Below are positions 1 through 7,976 of a stretch of DNA of 29,292 nt, in pieces. Position 1 is the stretch's first letter. Every line of letters begins with the position of its first letter. The DNA comes from an uncultured Clostridia bacterium (GTDB lineage: Bacteria > Bacillota > Clostridia > Peptostreptococcales > Anaerovoracaceae): the NCBI GenBank assembly GCA_937889655.1, contig CALBZG010000037.1, forward strand, positions 1 through 29,292, read 5' to 3'. Position numbers and translations under genes: made by a program. The notes below the pieces were generated by a model that was not told the DNA's origin, searched no databases, and saw nothing but the letters and a program-made list of their open reading frames with translations.

Positions 1-1363
1 AATTTGCCAATTTGTGAACAAGGGTCTTAAAATGCTCGCCCCGTTGTTCAAAGCAGGTATACATATCCCAGCTGGCACATGCCGGAGAGAGTAGCACCGT
101 GTCGCCCGGGGATGCCAGCCCATAGGCGGCCTTCACTGCCTCGTCCATATCCTTTACCATTTTGATATCAGTAAATCCAAGCTTTTCAGCTGTCTCTTTT
201 ATTTTAGATGCTGTTTTGCCAAGCAAGACTAAAGCTTTGACCTTTCCGTCGAAGGCTTTGATCAGATGGTCGAAGTCGCCGCCTTTGTCGTAACCCCCGG
301 CAATCAGGACGATTTCGCCCTTCATGGCTTCAACTGCCTTGATCGAGGAGTCCGGATTCGTTCCTTTTGAATCGTTAACAAAACGGATCCCGTCTATTTC
401 TTCCACAAACTCCAAACGATGTTCAACACCTCGGAATGACCGGAGCGTTTCTCCTATCACACTGCTTTCAACTCCTGCAAAATACGAAATCGCAGCAGCA
501 GCCAAGGCATTCTCAACATTATGGGCGCCGGGAATGATAAGCTGGTCGGTGCGGCAAATATATACCTCTTTACTGCCGTCGTTGACGGTAATGGCTCCGT
601 CTTTTACATAACAGCCGAAGTCCAGCTGCTCCAGTCTGCTGAAAGGAACTATTCTGGCTTTTGCACCAGTTGTCAGCCCGAAACAGGCTTTGTCATCGAA
701 ATTGGCTATAATAAAATCCTTTTCATCCTGATTCATGAATATTCTTGCCTTGGCTTCACCGTAATTCATCATTGTCTTGTGCCGGTCCATATGGTCCTGG
801 GTCAGATTCAATATGGCGGAAACTGCAGGTTTAAACCGACTGATAGTTTCAAGCTGAAAACTGGAAACTTCTGTTACCATCCAGGCGTCTCTTTCTGCAA
901 TAAGAGCGCTTCCGATAACCGCTACCCCGATATTGCCAACTACATAAGTTTTTCGGCCGGCATTTTTAAATATTTCGCCGACCAATGTTGTGGTAGTAGT
1001 TTTACCGTTAGTTCCGGTGATCGCTATATATTTCCCGTTTCCAATCCTGTACGCTATTTCAAGCTCCCCGACTATTTCTGCACCTTTAGTTCTGGCTTCA
1101 TTGACAAAGTCAAGATTCGGTGGTACTCCCGGAGAAAGAACAAGCATGTCGAAGACGTCTTCCGGTTCCGGAACAGAGCCAAAAAAACACTTCACATTCA
1201 AATTTTGAAGGAACCTAATAAACTGCTGATCAAAGTCTTCCGCATGTTTAGAATCCTGAACTGAAACTATGGCGCCCAATTTCAACAGCGCCTGAGTAGC
1301 TGCGATGCCGGATTTTCCCATTCCGACGATCAGCACTTTCTTCCCGACTATTTCTTTTCTCAT
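1..1363 (-). CDS. murD: UDP-N-acetylmuramoyl-L-alanine--D-glutamate ligase, partial at the left edge
   Basis: Cytoplasmic Mur ligase that adds D-glutamate to UDP-MurNAc-L-Ala using ATP. Reading leftward from the ATG at 1363 gives 454 codons with no stop before the window edge. MurD is usually about 450 residues, so only a few C-terminal codons are missing. The N-terminal Rossmann-like segment has GMGKSGIA (about residues 14-21). The ATP loop ITGTNGKTTT lies near residue 115, and NLTQDHMDRH and the ENALAAAA region follow in the order expected of Mur ligases. The ATG directly abuts the mraY stop codon, and AGGAG lies 8 bases upstream inside mraY, so translation is probably coupled. It is the last visible gene of the dcw operon. 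The family call is very secure. Confidence 0.96.
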   Translation of the reverse strand, partial: MRKEIVGKKVLIVGMGKSGIAATQALLKLGAIVSVQDSKHAEDFDQQFIRFLQNLNVKCFFGSVPEPEDVFDMLVLSPGVPPNLDFVNEARTKGAEIVGELEIAYRIGNGKYIAITGTNGKTTTTTLVGEIFKNAGRKTYVVGNIGVAVIGSALIAERDAWMVTEVSSFQLETISRFKPAVSAILNLTQDHMDRHKTMMNYGEAKARIFMNQDEKDFIIANFDDKACFGLTTGAKARIVPFSRLEQLDFGCYVKDGAITVNDGSKEVYICRTDQLIIPGAHNVENALAAAAISYFAGVESSVIGETLRSFRGVEHRLEFVEEIDGIRFVNDSKGTNPDSSIKAVEAMKGEIVLIAGGYDKGGDFDHLIKAFDGKVKALVLLGKTASKIKETAEKLGFTDIKMVKDMDEAVKAAYGLASPGDTVLLSPACASWDMYTCFEQRGEHFKTLVHKLAN

Positions 1364-2320
1364 TTATAACGCTCCTATTCCGAGGGTGCAGAATACAATG
1401 GCGGCAATCCAGAATATTGCAACGACCTTTGTTTCCTTTAGCCCGATAAGTTCAAAATGGTGATGCAAAGGCGCCATTTTGAACACCCTTTTACCTGTTA
1501 GTTTATAGCCGGCAACCTGGATCAATACAGACAACGCTTCTGCAACATAAACAAAACCCGCTATAGGTAGAAACAGTTCCATATCCATTGTTGCTGCTAT
1601 CGCGGCCAAGCCGCCTCCAAGTGCAAGGGACCCTGTATCGCCCATGAAAACTTTTGCCGGATGTCTGTTAAAAACCAGAAATCCCAGACACGCCCCAGCC
1701 ATACAGGCGGCAAAGGATGCTTCCGTCAATAGGCCCAACATAACACCGGCTACAGCGAAAAATACGCCGGCTGCAGCTGTTACTCCGGCAGCCAGACCAT
1801 CAAGCCCGTCAGTCAGGTTCACACTGTTTACTACAGCTACAATAACAAATACGGAAAAAGGAACATACAGACTCCCCAGATCCAAATATTGCCCCGTGAA
1901 AGGTAATCGAACATCTGTGCCCAGAGTCGGCGATCCGGCCACAAAGAGCGAAAGGGCAACAGCTATTCCGAACTGAAGTGCAAGTTTCTGCCAAGCCCGC
2001 AGTCCGAGATTGTTGCGCCGGATGATTTTGATGTAATCATCCGCAAATCCTATCAGTCCAAAGGCAACAAATGAGATGCCTATCAGTACTGTTTCCGGCG
2101 AAAATTGCCTTGCGGCAAAACAAGTGACAACGGTTGCAAGAATGATCGATATGCCTCCCATGCTTGGTGTTCCGGCCTTTTTTTGGTGGGATTCAGGCCC
2201 TTCCTCCCGAATGTTCTGCCCAGCACGTTTCCGCTGTAAAATCGGTATTTCCAGCGATGTGGCAATGGTGCTCAACATGAACGCCATGGCTAACAAGAGT
2301 GCAATTCGTAAAAAATCCAT
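1364..2320 (-). CDS. mraY: Phospho-N-acetylmuramoyl-pentapeptide transferase
   Basis: Integral membrane enzyme that transfers phospho-MurNAc-pentapeptide from UDP to undecaprenyl phosphate, forming lipid I. The 318-residue length is normal for Bacillota. Visible motifs are SHQKKAGTPSMGG (44-56), the Asp pair in FADDYIK (D94, D95), NLTDGLDG with D171, FMGDTGSLALGG with D228, and the HHH triad at 286-288. All belong to the MraY active site. About ten hydrophobic membrane segments separate these cytoplasmic loops. GGGAG lies about 6 bases before the ATG. The gene starts 9 bp after murF and abuts murD, so it sits inside one operon. Confidence 0.97.
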   Translation of the reverse strand: MDFLRIALLLAMAFMLSTIATSLEIPILQRKRAGQNIREEGPESHQKKAGTPSMGGISIILATVVTCFAARQFSPETVLIGISFVAFGLIGFADDYIKIIRRNNLGLRAWQKLALQFGIAVALSLFVAGSPTLGTDVRLPFTGQYLDLGSLYVPFSVFVIVAVVNSVNLTDGLDGLAAGVTAAAGVFFAVAGVMLGLLTEASFAACMAGACLGFLVFNRHPAKVFMGDTGSLALGGGLAAIAATMDMELFLPIAGFVYVAEALSVLIQVAGYKLTGKRVFKMAPLHHHFELIGLKETKVVAIFWIAAIVFCTLGIGAL

Positions 2321-2329
2321 CTAATCTCC

Positions 2330-3697
2330 CTATTTAAGTATTTCTTTTGTAATCTCGTCCATCTTCATGGCTCTTGATCCTTTGACCAGGACAACATCCC
2401 CTACTCGAATGATGTCACGCATTTTATCAATAAATTCTTCCCTATTATTAAAATGAATGGTCTGTTCCGGGCTTAAAATCGTTTTTGCCCCTAACATTGT
2501 ATTATATGACAAATCTCCAATAGTTACAACTAAATCAACACCGGCCTTTGCCGCATATTCCCCTATCTCCATATGGTATTCCGGACTGCTGCTGCCAAGC
2601 TCAAACATGTCTCCCAATATTGCGACTTTCCTAAGCCCTTTTCTTGATACAAGAACATCTATCGCCGCTCTCATGGAGTCGGGGCTGGCATTGTAAGAAT
2701 CGTCAATCACCTTGATTCCATCTTTATTTATCGTGTTTAGTCTTTTTTCCGTAAGAACAATCTTCGATAATCCGTTAGCCGCTTCTTCCATAGTGATCCC
2801 CAATTCCATTCCGCAGGCCACCGCAAGCGCCGCGTTCAAGGCGTTATGCCTGCCCGGGACCGGAAGTTCTATTCTCTGACGCTTCTGTTTATACTCCAAA
2901 TCGAAACTCAGGCCATTTTCACCATTGTCTTTAACATTGTAAACGATGTAGCTGCTTTTTCCATTCGCTCCGATGGTTATCAATTTATAAACCCCGGATA
3001 CACGATTCTTTGTGAGGGTCTCACCATCATCGCAAATTATTAAAACATTATCGGAGTCAAAATAATTCACGATCTCCATTTTAGCTTTAAAGATGTTTTC
3101 CCTACTGCCGAGCCTTTCAACGTGTGATAACCCCACATTTGTGATGATGCCGATATCGGGCCTTACTATTTCCACCAGTTCATCGATTTCTCCGGGTTTA
3201 TCCATACCCATCTCAAAAACCGCCACCTCCGTGCCCTCTTCGATGGATAGTATAGTGAGGGGAAGGCCAATATTATTATTGAAATTGCCCTGAGTTTTTG
3301 CTGTTTTAAATTTGACTGACATTACAGCATAGATCATATCCTTTGTCGTGGTTTTGCCAGTACTGCCAGTGATAGCAATCTTCTTTAAATCAAATAGTCC
3401 CAGATAATATTTTGCAAGTCTTTGAAGGGCCAATGTTGTATTTTCAACGATGATCGCATTTTGAAGATGGCAAGCAGCAGCCGGATCGCTTATCAGGCCT
3501 GCCCGACATCCGTTTTGCGCCGCCTGAGGTACGAACTTGTTGGCGTCATGTATTTCACCGATCAGCGCTACAAAGATATCCCCGCTGCTGGCCGTTCTTG
3601 AGTCTGTGGACACGCCTGAAACATAAAAATCGCCATCTCCCTTCAGGATCGTGCCGTTTACAGCCTCTGCAATTTCTTTCAAGGTAAGTTTTTTCAT
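2330..3697 (-). CDS. murF: UDP-N-acetylmuramoyl-tripeptide--D-alanyl-D-alanine ligase
   Basis: Cytoplasmic Mur ligase that adds D-Ala-D-Ala to the UDP-MurNAc-tripeptide, completing the pentapeptide precursor. It has 455 residues, the family norm. The N-terminal substrate-binding domain has VSTDSR (29-34). The ATP loop ITGSTGKTTTKD is at 109-120. The central domain has GNFNNNIGLPLTIL, and the C-terminal part has DDSYNASPDSM and the GDMFELG motif characteristic of MurF. AGGTG lies 8 bases before the ATG. It follows spoVD by 24 bp and precedes mraY by 9 bp. There is no murE between spoVD and murF, although many Bacillota have one at this point. MurE must be encoded elsewhere. Confidence 0.96.
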   Translation of the reverse strand: MKKLTLKEIAEAVNGTILKGDGDFYVSGVSTDSRTASSGDIFVALIGEIHDANKFVPQAAQNGCRAGLISDPAAACHLQNAIIVENTTLALQRLAKYYLGLFDLKKIAITGSTGKTTTKDMIYAVMSVKFKTAKTQGNFNNNIGLPLTILSIEEGTEVAVFEMGMDKPGEIDELVEIVRPDIGIITNVGLSHVERLGSRENIFKAKMEIVNYFDSDNVLIICDDGETLTKNRVSGVYKLITIGANGKSSYIVYNVKDNGENGLSFDLEYKQKRQRIELPVPGRHNALNAALAVACGMELGITMEEAANGLSKIVLTEKRLNTINKDGIKVIDDSYNASPDSMRAAIDVLVSRKGLRKVAILGDMFELGSSSPEYHMEIGEYAAKAGVDLVVTIGDLSYNTMLGAKTILSPEQTIHFNNREEFIDKMRDIIRVGDVVLVKGSRAMKMDEITKEILK

Positions 3698-3721
3698 TTT
3701 TGTTTCACCTTTGATCCCCTT

Positions 3722-5719
3722 CTATTCCCAGTATAAAAAGACGCTCTCGCCTTTCTTAAGACTCTCTCCCGGTTTCGGATACTGGTCCACGACCATTACG
3801 TCCTCCACGGCTTCCAGGGTTGGAGACACATTGGCGCCCAGCGACAATCCCCCAAGAATTCCTATGGCATTGTCAATGCTATTGCCTTCTAAATTCGGCA
3901 CTGTCACCGTATCGCTTTTCAGCGCTTTCAATTCCTCTTGCGTGAATTCGGGCTCTACATTTAAATAGCGTAGGGTTTGCGCTAGAATTTTCTGGGCTCC
4001 CGGGGCTGCTGTAACGCTGCCGTATTTAATGCCCTTCGGGTTGTCTACTACCAGCAGTATGGCCACTTTCGGGTCATTCATGGGAGCCATGCCGATAAAG
4101 GAAGAATAGGTCTCATCACTGTATCCGCCACCTTCAGCTTTCTGGGCCGTACCAGTTTTGCCGCCGACCCTGTAGCCATCGACTTTCGCTTTTCCGCCGC
4201 CGCCTTCAGAAACAACTGACTCCATGATATAGCACATTTCATCGGCTGTTTCCTTGGATATTACTTTTCTGACGATTTTCGGGTCGAAGGATTTCACAAC
4301 GTCGCCCTGTGAATCGGTCAGGGCGCTGACGAGATGCGGCTGCATCAGCTGGCCCCCATTGCCAAAAGCGCATACTGCGGACAGTATCTGTATCGGTGTT
4401 ACAGCAATACCCTGTCCATAAGCCATAGTCGCGAGACCAACAGGATTAACTCCATCCCGCGATTGTAAAATGGACGAGCTTTCACCAGGAAAATCTATGC
4501 CGGTTTTTTCAGAAAAACCGAAAAGATCAAGGTATTTGTAGTATTTTTCTTCTCCTATTCGTTGAGCGATTTGAACCAATACAGGGTTGCAGGAATTCCC
4601 TACCGCCTGGACCAAAGTCTGATGTCCATGTGGCTCCTTATATCTCCAGCATCTGAGCGTGGCGTCGAAAACCTCTATTGAGCCGGTGCATACAAAAGTA
4701 TCATTCAATGAAGTCACACCCTCCTCCAGACCAACGGCCGTCGTGATCAGCTTGAAGGTGGATCCGGGCTCATACGTATCGCTGATCATGGAGTTTCGCC
4801 ACATTTCATTCCAATAAGTCATCTTTTCTGCGGCGGAAAGGTTTTCGAGGCGGGTCGCTTCTGCCGGGTCAAGAGGAGTCCTGGGATCATTAGGGTCAAA
4901 TTCCGGCGTGGCGGCCATGGCAAGGATGCCACCTGTTTTTGGATCCATCATAAGGCACCATACTCTATCCGCGCCCGTTGTCTCTTTCACTTCGGCGATG
5001 GATTTTTCGGCATAATACTGTATCACTGAATCAATGGTCAATACTAAATTGAGGCCGTTTTCTGCCCCAAAATATTTTTCGACACCATATGCAAGACCGT
5101 TTCCCTCAACATCCGCACTTTTTATCCATCGACCCGAAACACCGCTCAAAAAGCTGTCATATCGAAGTTCTAACCCCGAGAGACCTGTGTTATCATCAGT
5201 AACGCTCCCCAATAAATGACTGGCGAAAGCCCCCAGTGGATAATATCGCTTGACCTCTTCCGTGGTTTCAACTCCAGGTAAACCAAGACCCATAATAGAA
5301 TCCGCGGTTTCCTTGGTTTGGTACTTTGCAATTTTAATGAGTTTTGAATCGGCAGAAGCCGCCTCATTAATTTCTTCCACACTCATACCAAGGAGTTCTG
5401 ACAATGCGGTGAAGGTCTCTTTCGCATTCTGTTCTTTTTCACTGTCGTTATCGCCGTTCCAAATCTTTTCCGGGCGCACCCAGATGGAAAATGTGGCTGC
5501 ACTGATTGCAAGTTCCTCGCCGTTACGGTCATAAATGGCGCCTCTTTTTGCTGCTATGGAAACATCTCTTGTCTGTTGGCCTGTAGCCATTTTTGCATAT
5601 TCTACCCCTCTGACGATCTGCACCCATCCCACGCGAAAGGACAATATAGATATCATCAGGCATATAATCGCAAAGGCTGCAATCAGTCTCTTTTTAATTT
5701 TGTTTGGCGTTTTATCCAT
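3722..5719 (-). CDS. spoVD: SpoVD-type class B penicillin-binding protein with one PASTA domain
   Basis: Peptidoglycan DD-transpeptidase of the FtsI/SpoVD class, anchored by one N-terminal membrane segment (about 12-32). A dimerisation domain follows, then the transpeptidase domain with the nucleophile motif STFK (S320, K323), SCN (376-378) and KTGT (521-524). A single PASTA domain fills residues 603-664. In Bacillus, one PASTA domain marks SpoVD (spore cortex), while the vegetative PbpB has two. In many Clostridia the only PBP in this cluster has the SpoVD layout, so it may serve division, sporulation or both. The start is weakly supported: the nearest GGAG is 13 bases from the ATG. A hairpin upstream (5766-5808) may partly separate it from ftsL. 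Confidence 0.9.
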   Translation of the reverse strand: MDKTPNKIKKRLIAAFAIICLMISILSFRVGWVQIVRGVEYAKMATGQQTRDVSIAAKRGAIYDRNGEELAISAATFSIWVRPEKIWNGDNDSEKEQNAKETFTALSELLGMSVEEINEAASADSKLIKIAKYQTKETADSIMGLGLPGVETTEEVKRYYPLGAFASHLLGSVTDDNTGLSGLELRYDSFLSGVSGRWIKSADVEGNGLAYGVEKYFGAENGLNLVLTIDSVIQYYAEKSIAEVKETTGADRVWCLMMDPKTGGILAMAATPEFDPNDPRTPLDPAEATRLENLSAAEKMTYWNEMWRNSMISDTYEPGSTFKLITTAVGLEEGVTSLNDTFVCTGSIEVFDATLRCWRYKEPHGHQTLVQAVGNSCNPVLVQIAQRIGEEKYYKYLDLFGFSEKTGIDFPGESSSILQSRDGVNPVGLATMAYGQGIAVTPIQILSAVCAFGNGGQLMQPHLVSALTDSQGDVVKSFDPKIVRKVISKETADEMCYIMESVVSEGGGGKAKVDGYRVGGKTGTAQKAEGGGYSDETYSSFIGMAPMNDPKVAILLVVDNPKGIKYGSVTAAPGAQKILAQTLRYLNVEPEFTQEELKALKSDTVTVPNLEGNSIDNAIGILGGLSLGANVSPTLEAVEDVMVVDQYPKPGESLKKGESVFLYWE

Positions 5720-5765
5720 CGTATAACATGTTCTCCATAGTTCGAATTCTTAATATATTAACAAA

Positions 5766-5808
5766 AAACCAGCACACCTCAATCCGACTTAATTAAGTTG
5801 TCTGGTTT
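5766..5808 (-). terminator. Possible attenuator or terminator hairpin between ftsL and spoVD
   Basis: Read on the minus strand, AAACCAG (5808-5802) can pair with CTGGTTT (5772-5766), followed by a run of six T (5768-5763). The 29-base loop contains a perfect 12-bp palindrome ACTTAATTAAGT (5787-5798), which could form an inner stem. The outer stem is only 7 bp, so termination would be partial at best. It sits in the only long gap (114 bp) of the dcw operon. Function is inferred. Confidence 0.4.
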
Positions 5809-5833
5809 ATCTCTTATGCAGTTTTAGCGATAT

Positions 5834-6268
5834 CTAATTATAGGCGGCTTCTTTAATAATAGACGCGAAATTCTGCGGGGCCTGCACCTCATGGTCCAGG
5901 TATCTGAACTGCGTGACCTCCGGATATACCATGCCCAGTTCTGTGGTTGCCCGTTCCTCAATAGTCCCTATATTTACTGCGCTCTTTATTTTCACATTGA
6001 GGTTCTCTATTTCTCCCTGAATGACAGCGTTCTCTTTTATTATTGTATTTATATCATACTTTATGCTTGCTGAAAAGGCTGTAGAAATAATTAAACCTAT
6101 ACAGATGACACCTGTCAGGACAGTGAGAAGCATCAGCATCAGTCTGTCCTTCGGAGTTGTCAGGGATTTTTTCTTTTCTTTCCCAATCACTTTTTCCGGT
6201 GGCTTCATATCAAAACTGTATTTTTTATACTGTTTCTGATATTCATACCACTTTTCTGCAGCAATCAT
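5834..6268 (-). CDS. ftsL: Cell division protein FtsL-like
   Basis: Small bitopic membrane protein of the divisome, which in known systems works with FtsB/DivIC and FtsQ/DivIB to control septal synthesis. The 144 residues comprise a charged cytoplasmic N-terminus, one membrane helix (about 43-66) and an extracytoplasmic segment (about 72-105) with coiled-coil character. FtsL sequences diverge strongly. The call rests on this topology and on the conserved position between rsmH and the PBP gene. The start ATG overlaps the rsmH stop by 4 bp (ATGA), indicating translational coupling. The extended basic N-terminus is longer than in E. coli but common in Bacillota. Confidence 0.82.
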   Translation of the reverse strand: MIAAEKWYEYQKQYKKYSFDMKPPEKVIGKEKKKSLTTPKDRLMLMLLTVLTGVICIGLIISTAFSASIKYDINTIIKENAVIQGEIENLNVKIKSAVNIGTIEERATTELGMVYPEVTQFRYLDHEVQAPQNFASIIKEAAYN

Positions 6269-7212
6269 ATGCGACCCCCTATTTTTTCTATTACTCTAAG
6301 TTTTGCACTTCTTGCCCTTGGATTTTCTTTTATCTCACTGTCAGAAGGGCAAATAGGCTTGCCAGTGATTTTTCTGATGTCCGGCGTCTTTCCGCAGACG
6401 CATACCGGAAACTCTTTCGGACAGGTGCACGGATGAAGTCTCTTGTTAAACGCCTCTTTCACGATTCTGTCTTCCAGAGAATGGAAAGTTATTATTGCCA
6501 GTCTCCCTCCGCTATTAAGCACGTCGCAAAACTCTCCGGCGGCTTTTTCCAGTTGTGCCAGTTCATCGTTGACTTCGATCCTTATCGCCTGGAAAGTTCT
6601 TTTGGCTGGATGCGGTCCCTCTCTCCTTGCAGCAGCAGGGATCGCCGCTTTAATAATATCAACGAGTTCCGTTGTGCTCTTTATAACTGATTTTTCTCTT
6701 GCTTTAGAAATAAACGCTGCGATCCTTGATGCCCAGCGTTCTTCACCGTAATCCTTGATAACTCTGGTCAACTGCTCCTGACTATATGAATTAACAACGT
6801 CATAAGCAGTTAACAGATCCTCACTATTCATTCTCATGTCCAAGGGGGCCTCGTTCATGTAGGAGAATCCACGGTGAGGTTTGTCCAGTTGAAAAGACGA
6901 AACTCCCAAATCCAGCAGTGCCCCGTCGATTTTTTCAATACCGATTTCTTTTAAGACACTTTTGATATCCGAATAATTGCTTTTAACATAAATTTTTCTG
7001 CATTTAAATTCTTTTAGTCTTTCCGAAGCCGCTTCAAGCGCATCGCTGTCCCTATCTATTCCGATCAGCAAACCTTCTCCAGCAAGCCTTTGGCAAATGC
7101 CTGCAGCATGGCCGCCTCCACCCAAAGTGCCGTCCACATATATACCTGCAGGGTTTATGTTCAGGCTTTCGATGGCTTCTTCATACAATACTGATGTGTG
7201 TTTAAATTCCAT
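6265..7212 (-). CDS. rsmH: 16S rRNA (cytosine(1402)-N(4))-methyltransferase
   Basis: Cytoplasmic SAM-dependent methyltransferase (formerly MraW) that modifies C1402 in the ribosomal P site. It has 315 residues, as usual. The SAM-binding motif DGTLGGGGHA is at 27-36, with GIDRD (near 51), DLGVSSFQLD and the MRMN motif after it. GRLAIITFHSLEDRIVK is the family's catalytic-region signature. A Cys-rich insertion (HPCTCPKEFPVCVCGK) near residues 246-261 is typical of Bacillota RsmH. Its first 11 bases overlap the end of mraZ, so the two are probably translationally coupled. It belongs to the dcw operon. Confidence 0.97.
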   Translation of the reverse strand: MEFKHTSVLYEEAIESLNINPAGIYVDGTLGGGGHAAGICQRLAGEGLLIGIDRDSDALEAASERLKEFKCRKIYVKSNYSDIKSVLKEIGIEKIDGALLDLGVSSFQLDKPHRGFSYMNEAPLDMRMNSEDLLTAYDVVNSYSQEQLTRVIKDYGEERWASRIAAFISKAREKSVIKSTTELVDIIKAAIPAAARREGPHPAKRTFQAIRIEVNDELAQLEKAAGEFCDVLNSGGRLAIITFHSLEDRIVKEAFNKRLHPCTCPKEFPVCVCGKTPDIRKITGKPICPSDSEIKENPRARSAKLRVIEKIGGRI

Positions 7213-7633
7213 ACTCGATCATCTTCTTTGCAAAGTCGCTTTGCTCCAGTTCGGTCCTATTCGTTGCGTCCTCCCAATTGTCTTTGCTCCATATTTCTAT
7301 TTTGTCGAGGAGACCCACGGTGACCAGTTCCTTTTTGATCCCAGCCCAGTCACGCAGCTCCTGAGGTATCGTCATTCTGCCCTGTCTGTCAATATCGCAT
7401 TCAACAGCATTGGCATAAAAATGCCTTACAAAAGCTCTGGCGTCCGGGTCGCTCATAGGCAGTCCGGACAGTTTGCCCATAAGTCCTTCCCACTCATCTG
7501 CCGGATATATATAAAGACAGTTATCGATCCCTCTGGTCAGCACGCAGGTGTATCCCAACTGATCCCTGAATTTTGAAGGGATGATCATTCTATATTTGGA
7601 GTCTATTGAGTTTTGATATTTACCCATCAACAT
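7202..7633 (-). CDS. mraZ: Transcriptional regulator MraZ
   Basis: DNA-binding regulator at the head of the dcw cluster, built from two AbrB-like (SpoVT-type) domains. The repeats are visible as DSKYRMIIPSKFR (about 11-23) and DRQGRMTIPQELRD (about 81-94). It has 143 residues, matching the family. Two ATGs are possible, at 7633 and 7627. GGAGG ends 7 bases before the first and 13 before the second, so 7633 is preferred. MraZ proteins bind short direct repeats upstream of their own gene and repress the operon. Such repeats are present here at 7668-7732. Confidence 0.95.
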   Translation of the reverse strand: MLMGKYQNSIDSKYRMIIPSKFRDQLGYTCVLTRGIDNCLYIYPADEWEGLMGKLSGLPMSDPDARAFVRHFYANAVECDIDRQGRMTIPQELRDWAGIKKELVTVGLLDKIEIWSKDNWEDATNRTELEQSDFAKKMIEYGI

Positions 7634-7667
7634 CAGGTTTCCTCCAAAATATACATTGTTAGTGATA

Positions 7668-7732
7668 CCACTTTACACCATTACGCTCCACTTTGCAACA
7701 ATTTTACTCCAATTTATAACTTTTTTACTCCA
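7668..7732 (-). promoter_or_regulatory. Phased TGG-box array, probable MraZ operator
   Basis: On the minus strand the trinucleotide TGG starts at 7732, 7711, 7690, 7680 and 7670, that is at steps of 21, 21, 10 and 10 bp. All five lie on one face of the helix. Three read TGGAG, and the two upstream copies share TGGAGTAAAA. MraZ of E. coli and of Mollicutes is known to bind short G-rich direct repeats (TGGG or AAAGTG type) spaced about 10 bp apart. Two copies here read AAAGTGG. Assignment to MraZ is inference from position and repeat type. Confidence 0.7.
7670..7698 (-). promoter_or_regulatory. Possible mraZ promoter overlapped by the operator
   Basis: On the minus strand TTGCAA (7698-7693) is separated by 17 bases from TAAAGT (7675-7670). 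Each matches four of six consensus positions. Three TGG boxes overlap the spacer and -10, which suits a repressed promoter. Weaker alternatives exist in this AT-rich region, so the call is tentative. Confidence 0.35.
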
Positions 7733-7846
7733 TTAGATGCTTTATTTTCCAACAGATATCAGGGTTTTGCTTTCATTTTACAAGATGTTGTATCATCGCC
7801 GGACCAGTAACTCTATATACAGGGTGCCTGATTACAAATTTGCTTT

Positions 7847-7875
7847 TTTGCATGTATTTATGTTATATATATAAT
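7847..7875 (+). promoter_or_regulatory. Promoter of the lipoprotein gene
   Basis: TTTGCA (7847-7852, four of six matches to the -35 consensus) lies 17 bp before TATAAT (7870-7875, a perfect -10). Transcription would start near 7882, leaving a leader of about 95 bases that contains the inverted repeat at 7911-7925. Confidence 0.6.
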
Positions 7876-7976
7876 AAATAGAATAAACGTAAAAAATAAA
7901 TAAAATAACAGCCATGCATCATGGCAGGCCGCCAAGTTTTTTCGAAGTGTTTTATGCCATTAGGGAGGAAGAAATC

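Larger units (their letters stand above)
7634..7976. other. Divergent intergenic region between mraZ and the lipoprotein gene
   Basis: This is a 343-bp gap. The mraZ side holds the ribosome-binding site (GGAGG at 7641-7645), the TGG-box array and a possible promoter. The lipoprotein side holds a TTTGCA-17-TATAAT promoter (7847-7875), an AT-rich leader, and the 15-bp inverted repeat GCCATG-CAT-CATGGC at 7911-7925. I see no coding sequence or RNA gene in 7735-7845. Confidence 0.7.

Noticed and set aside
521..1264. Long plus-strand open frame of 247 codons opposite murD
   Set aside because: It is antisense to an intact MurD frame with clear motifs. Its translation is low-complexity and Cys/Phe-rich with no recognisable domain.
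7668..7751. Repeat array before mraZ considered as a CRISPR-like or satellite repeat
   Set aside because: The repeated unit is only about 5-10 bases, spacing follows the DNA helix, and there are no unique spacers or cas genes. An operator explains it better. A sixth TGG at 7751 is 19 bp away and out of the pattern.
7914..7976. Upstream ATG extending the lipoprotein by 21 residues
   Set aside because: The extension would bury the signal peptide, and the ATG lies within an inverted repeat. The ATG at 7977 has a strong GGGAGG site.
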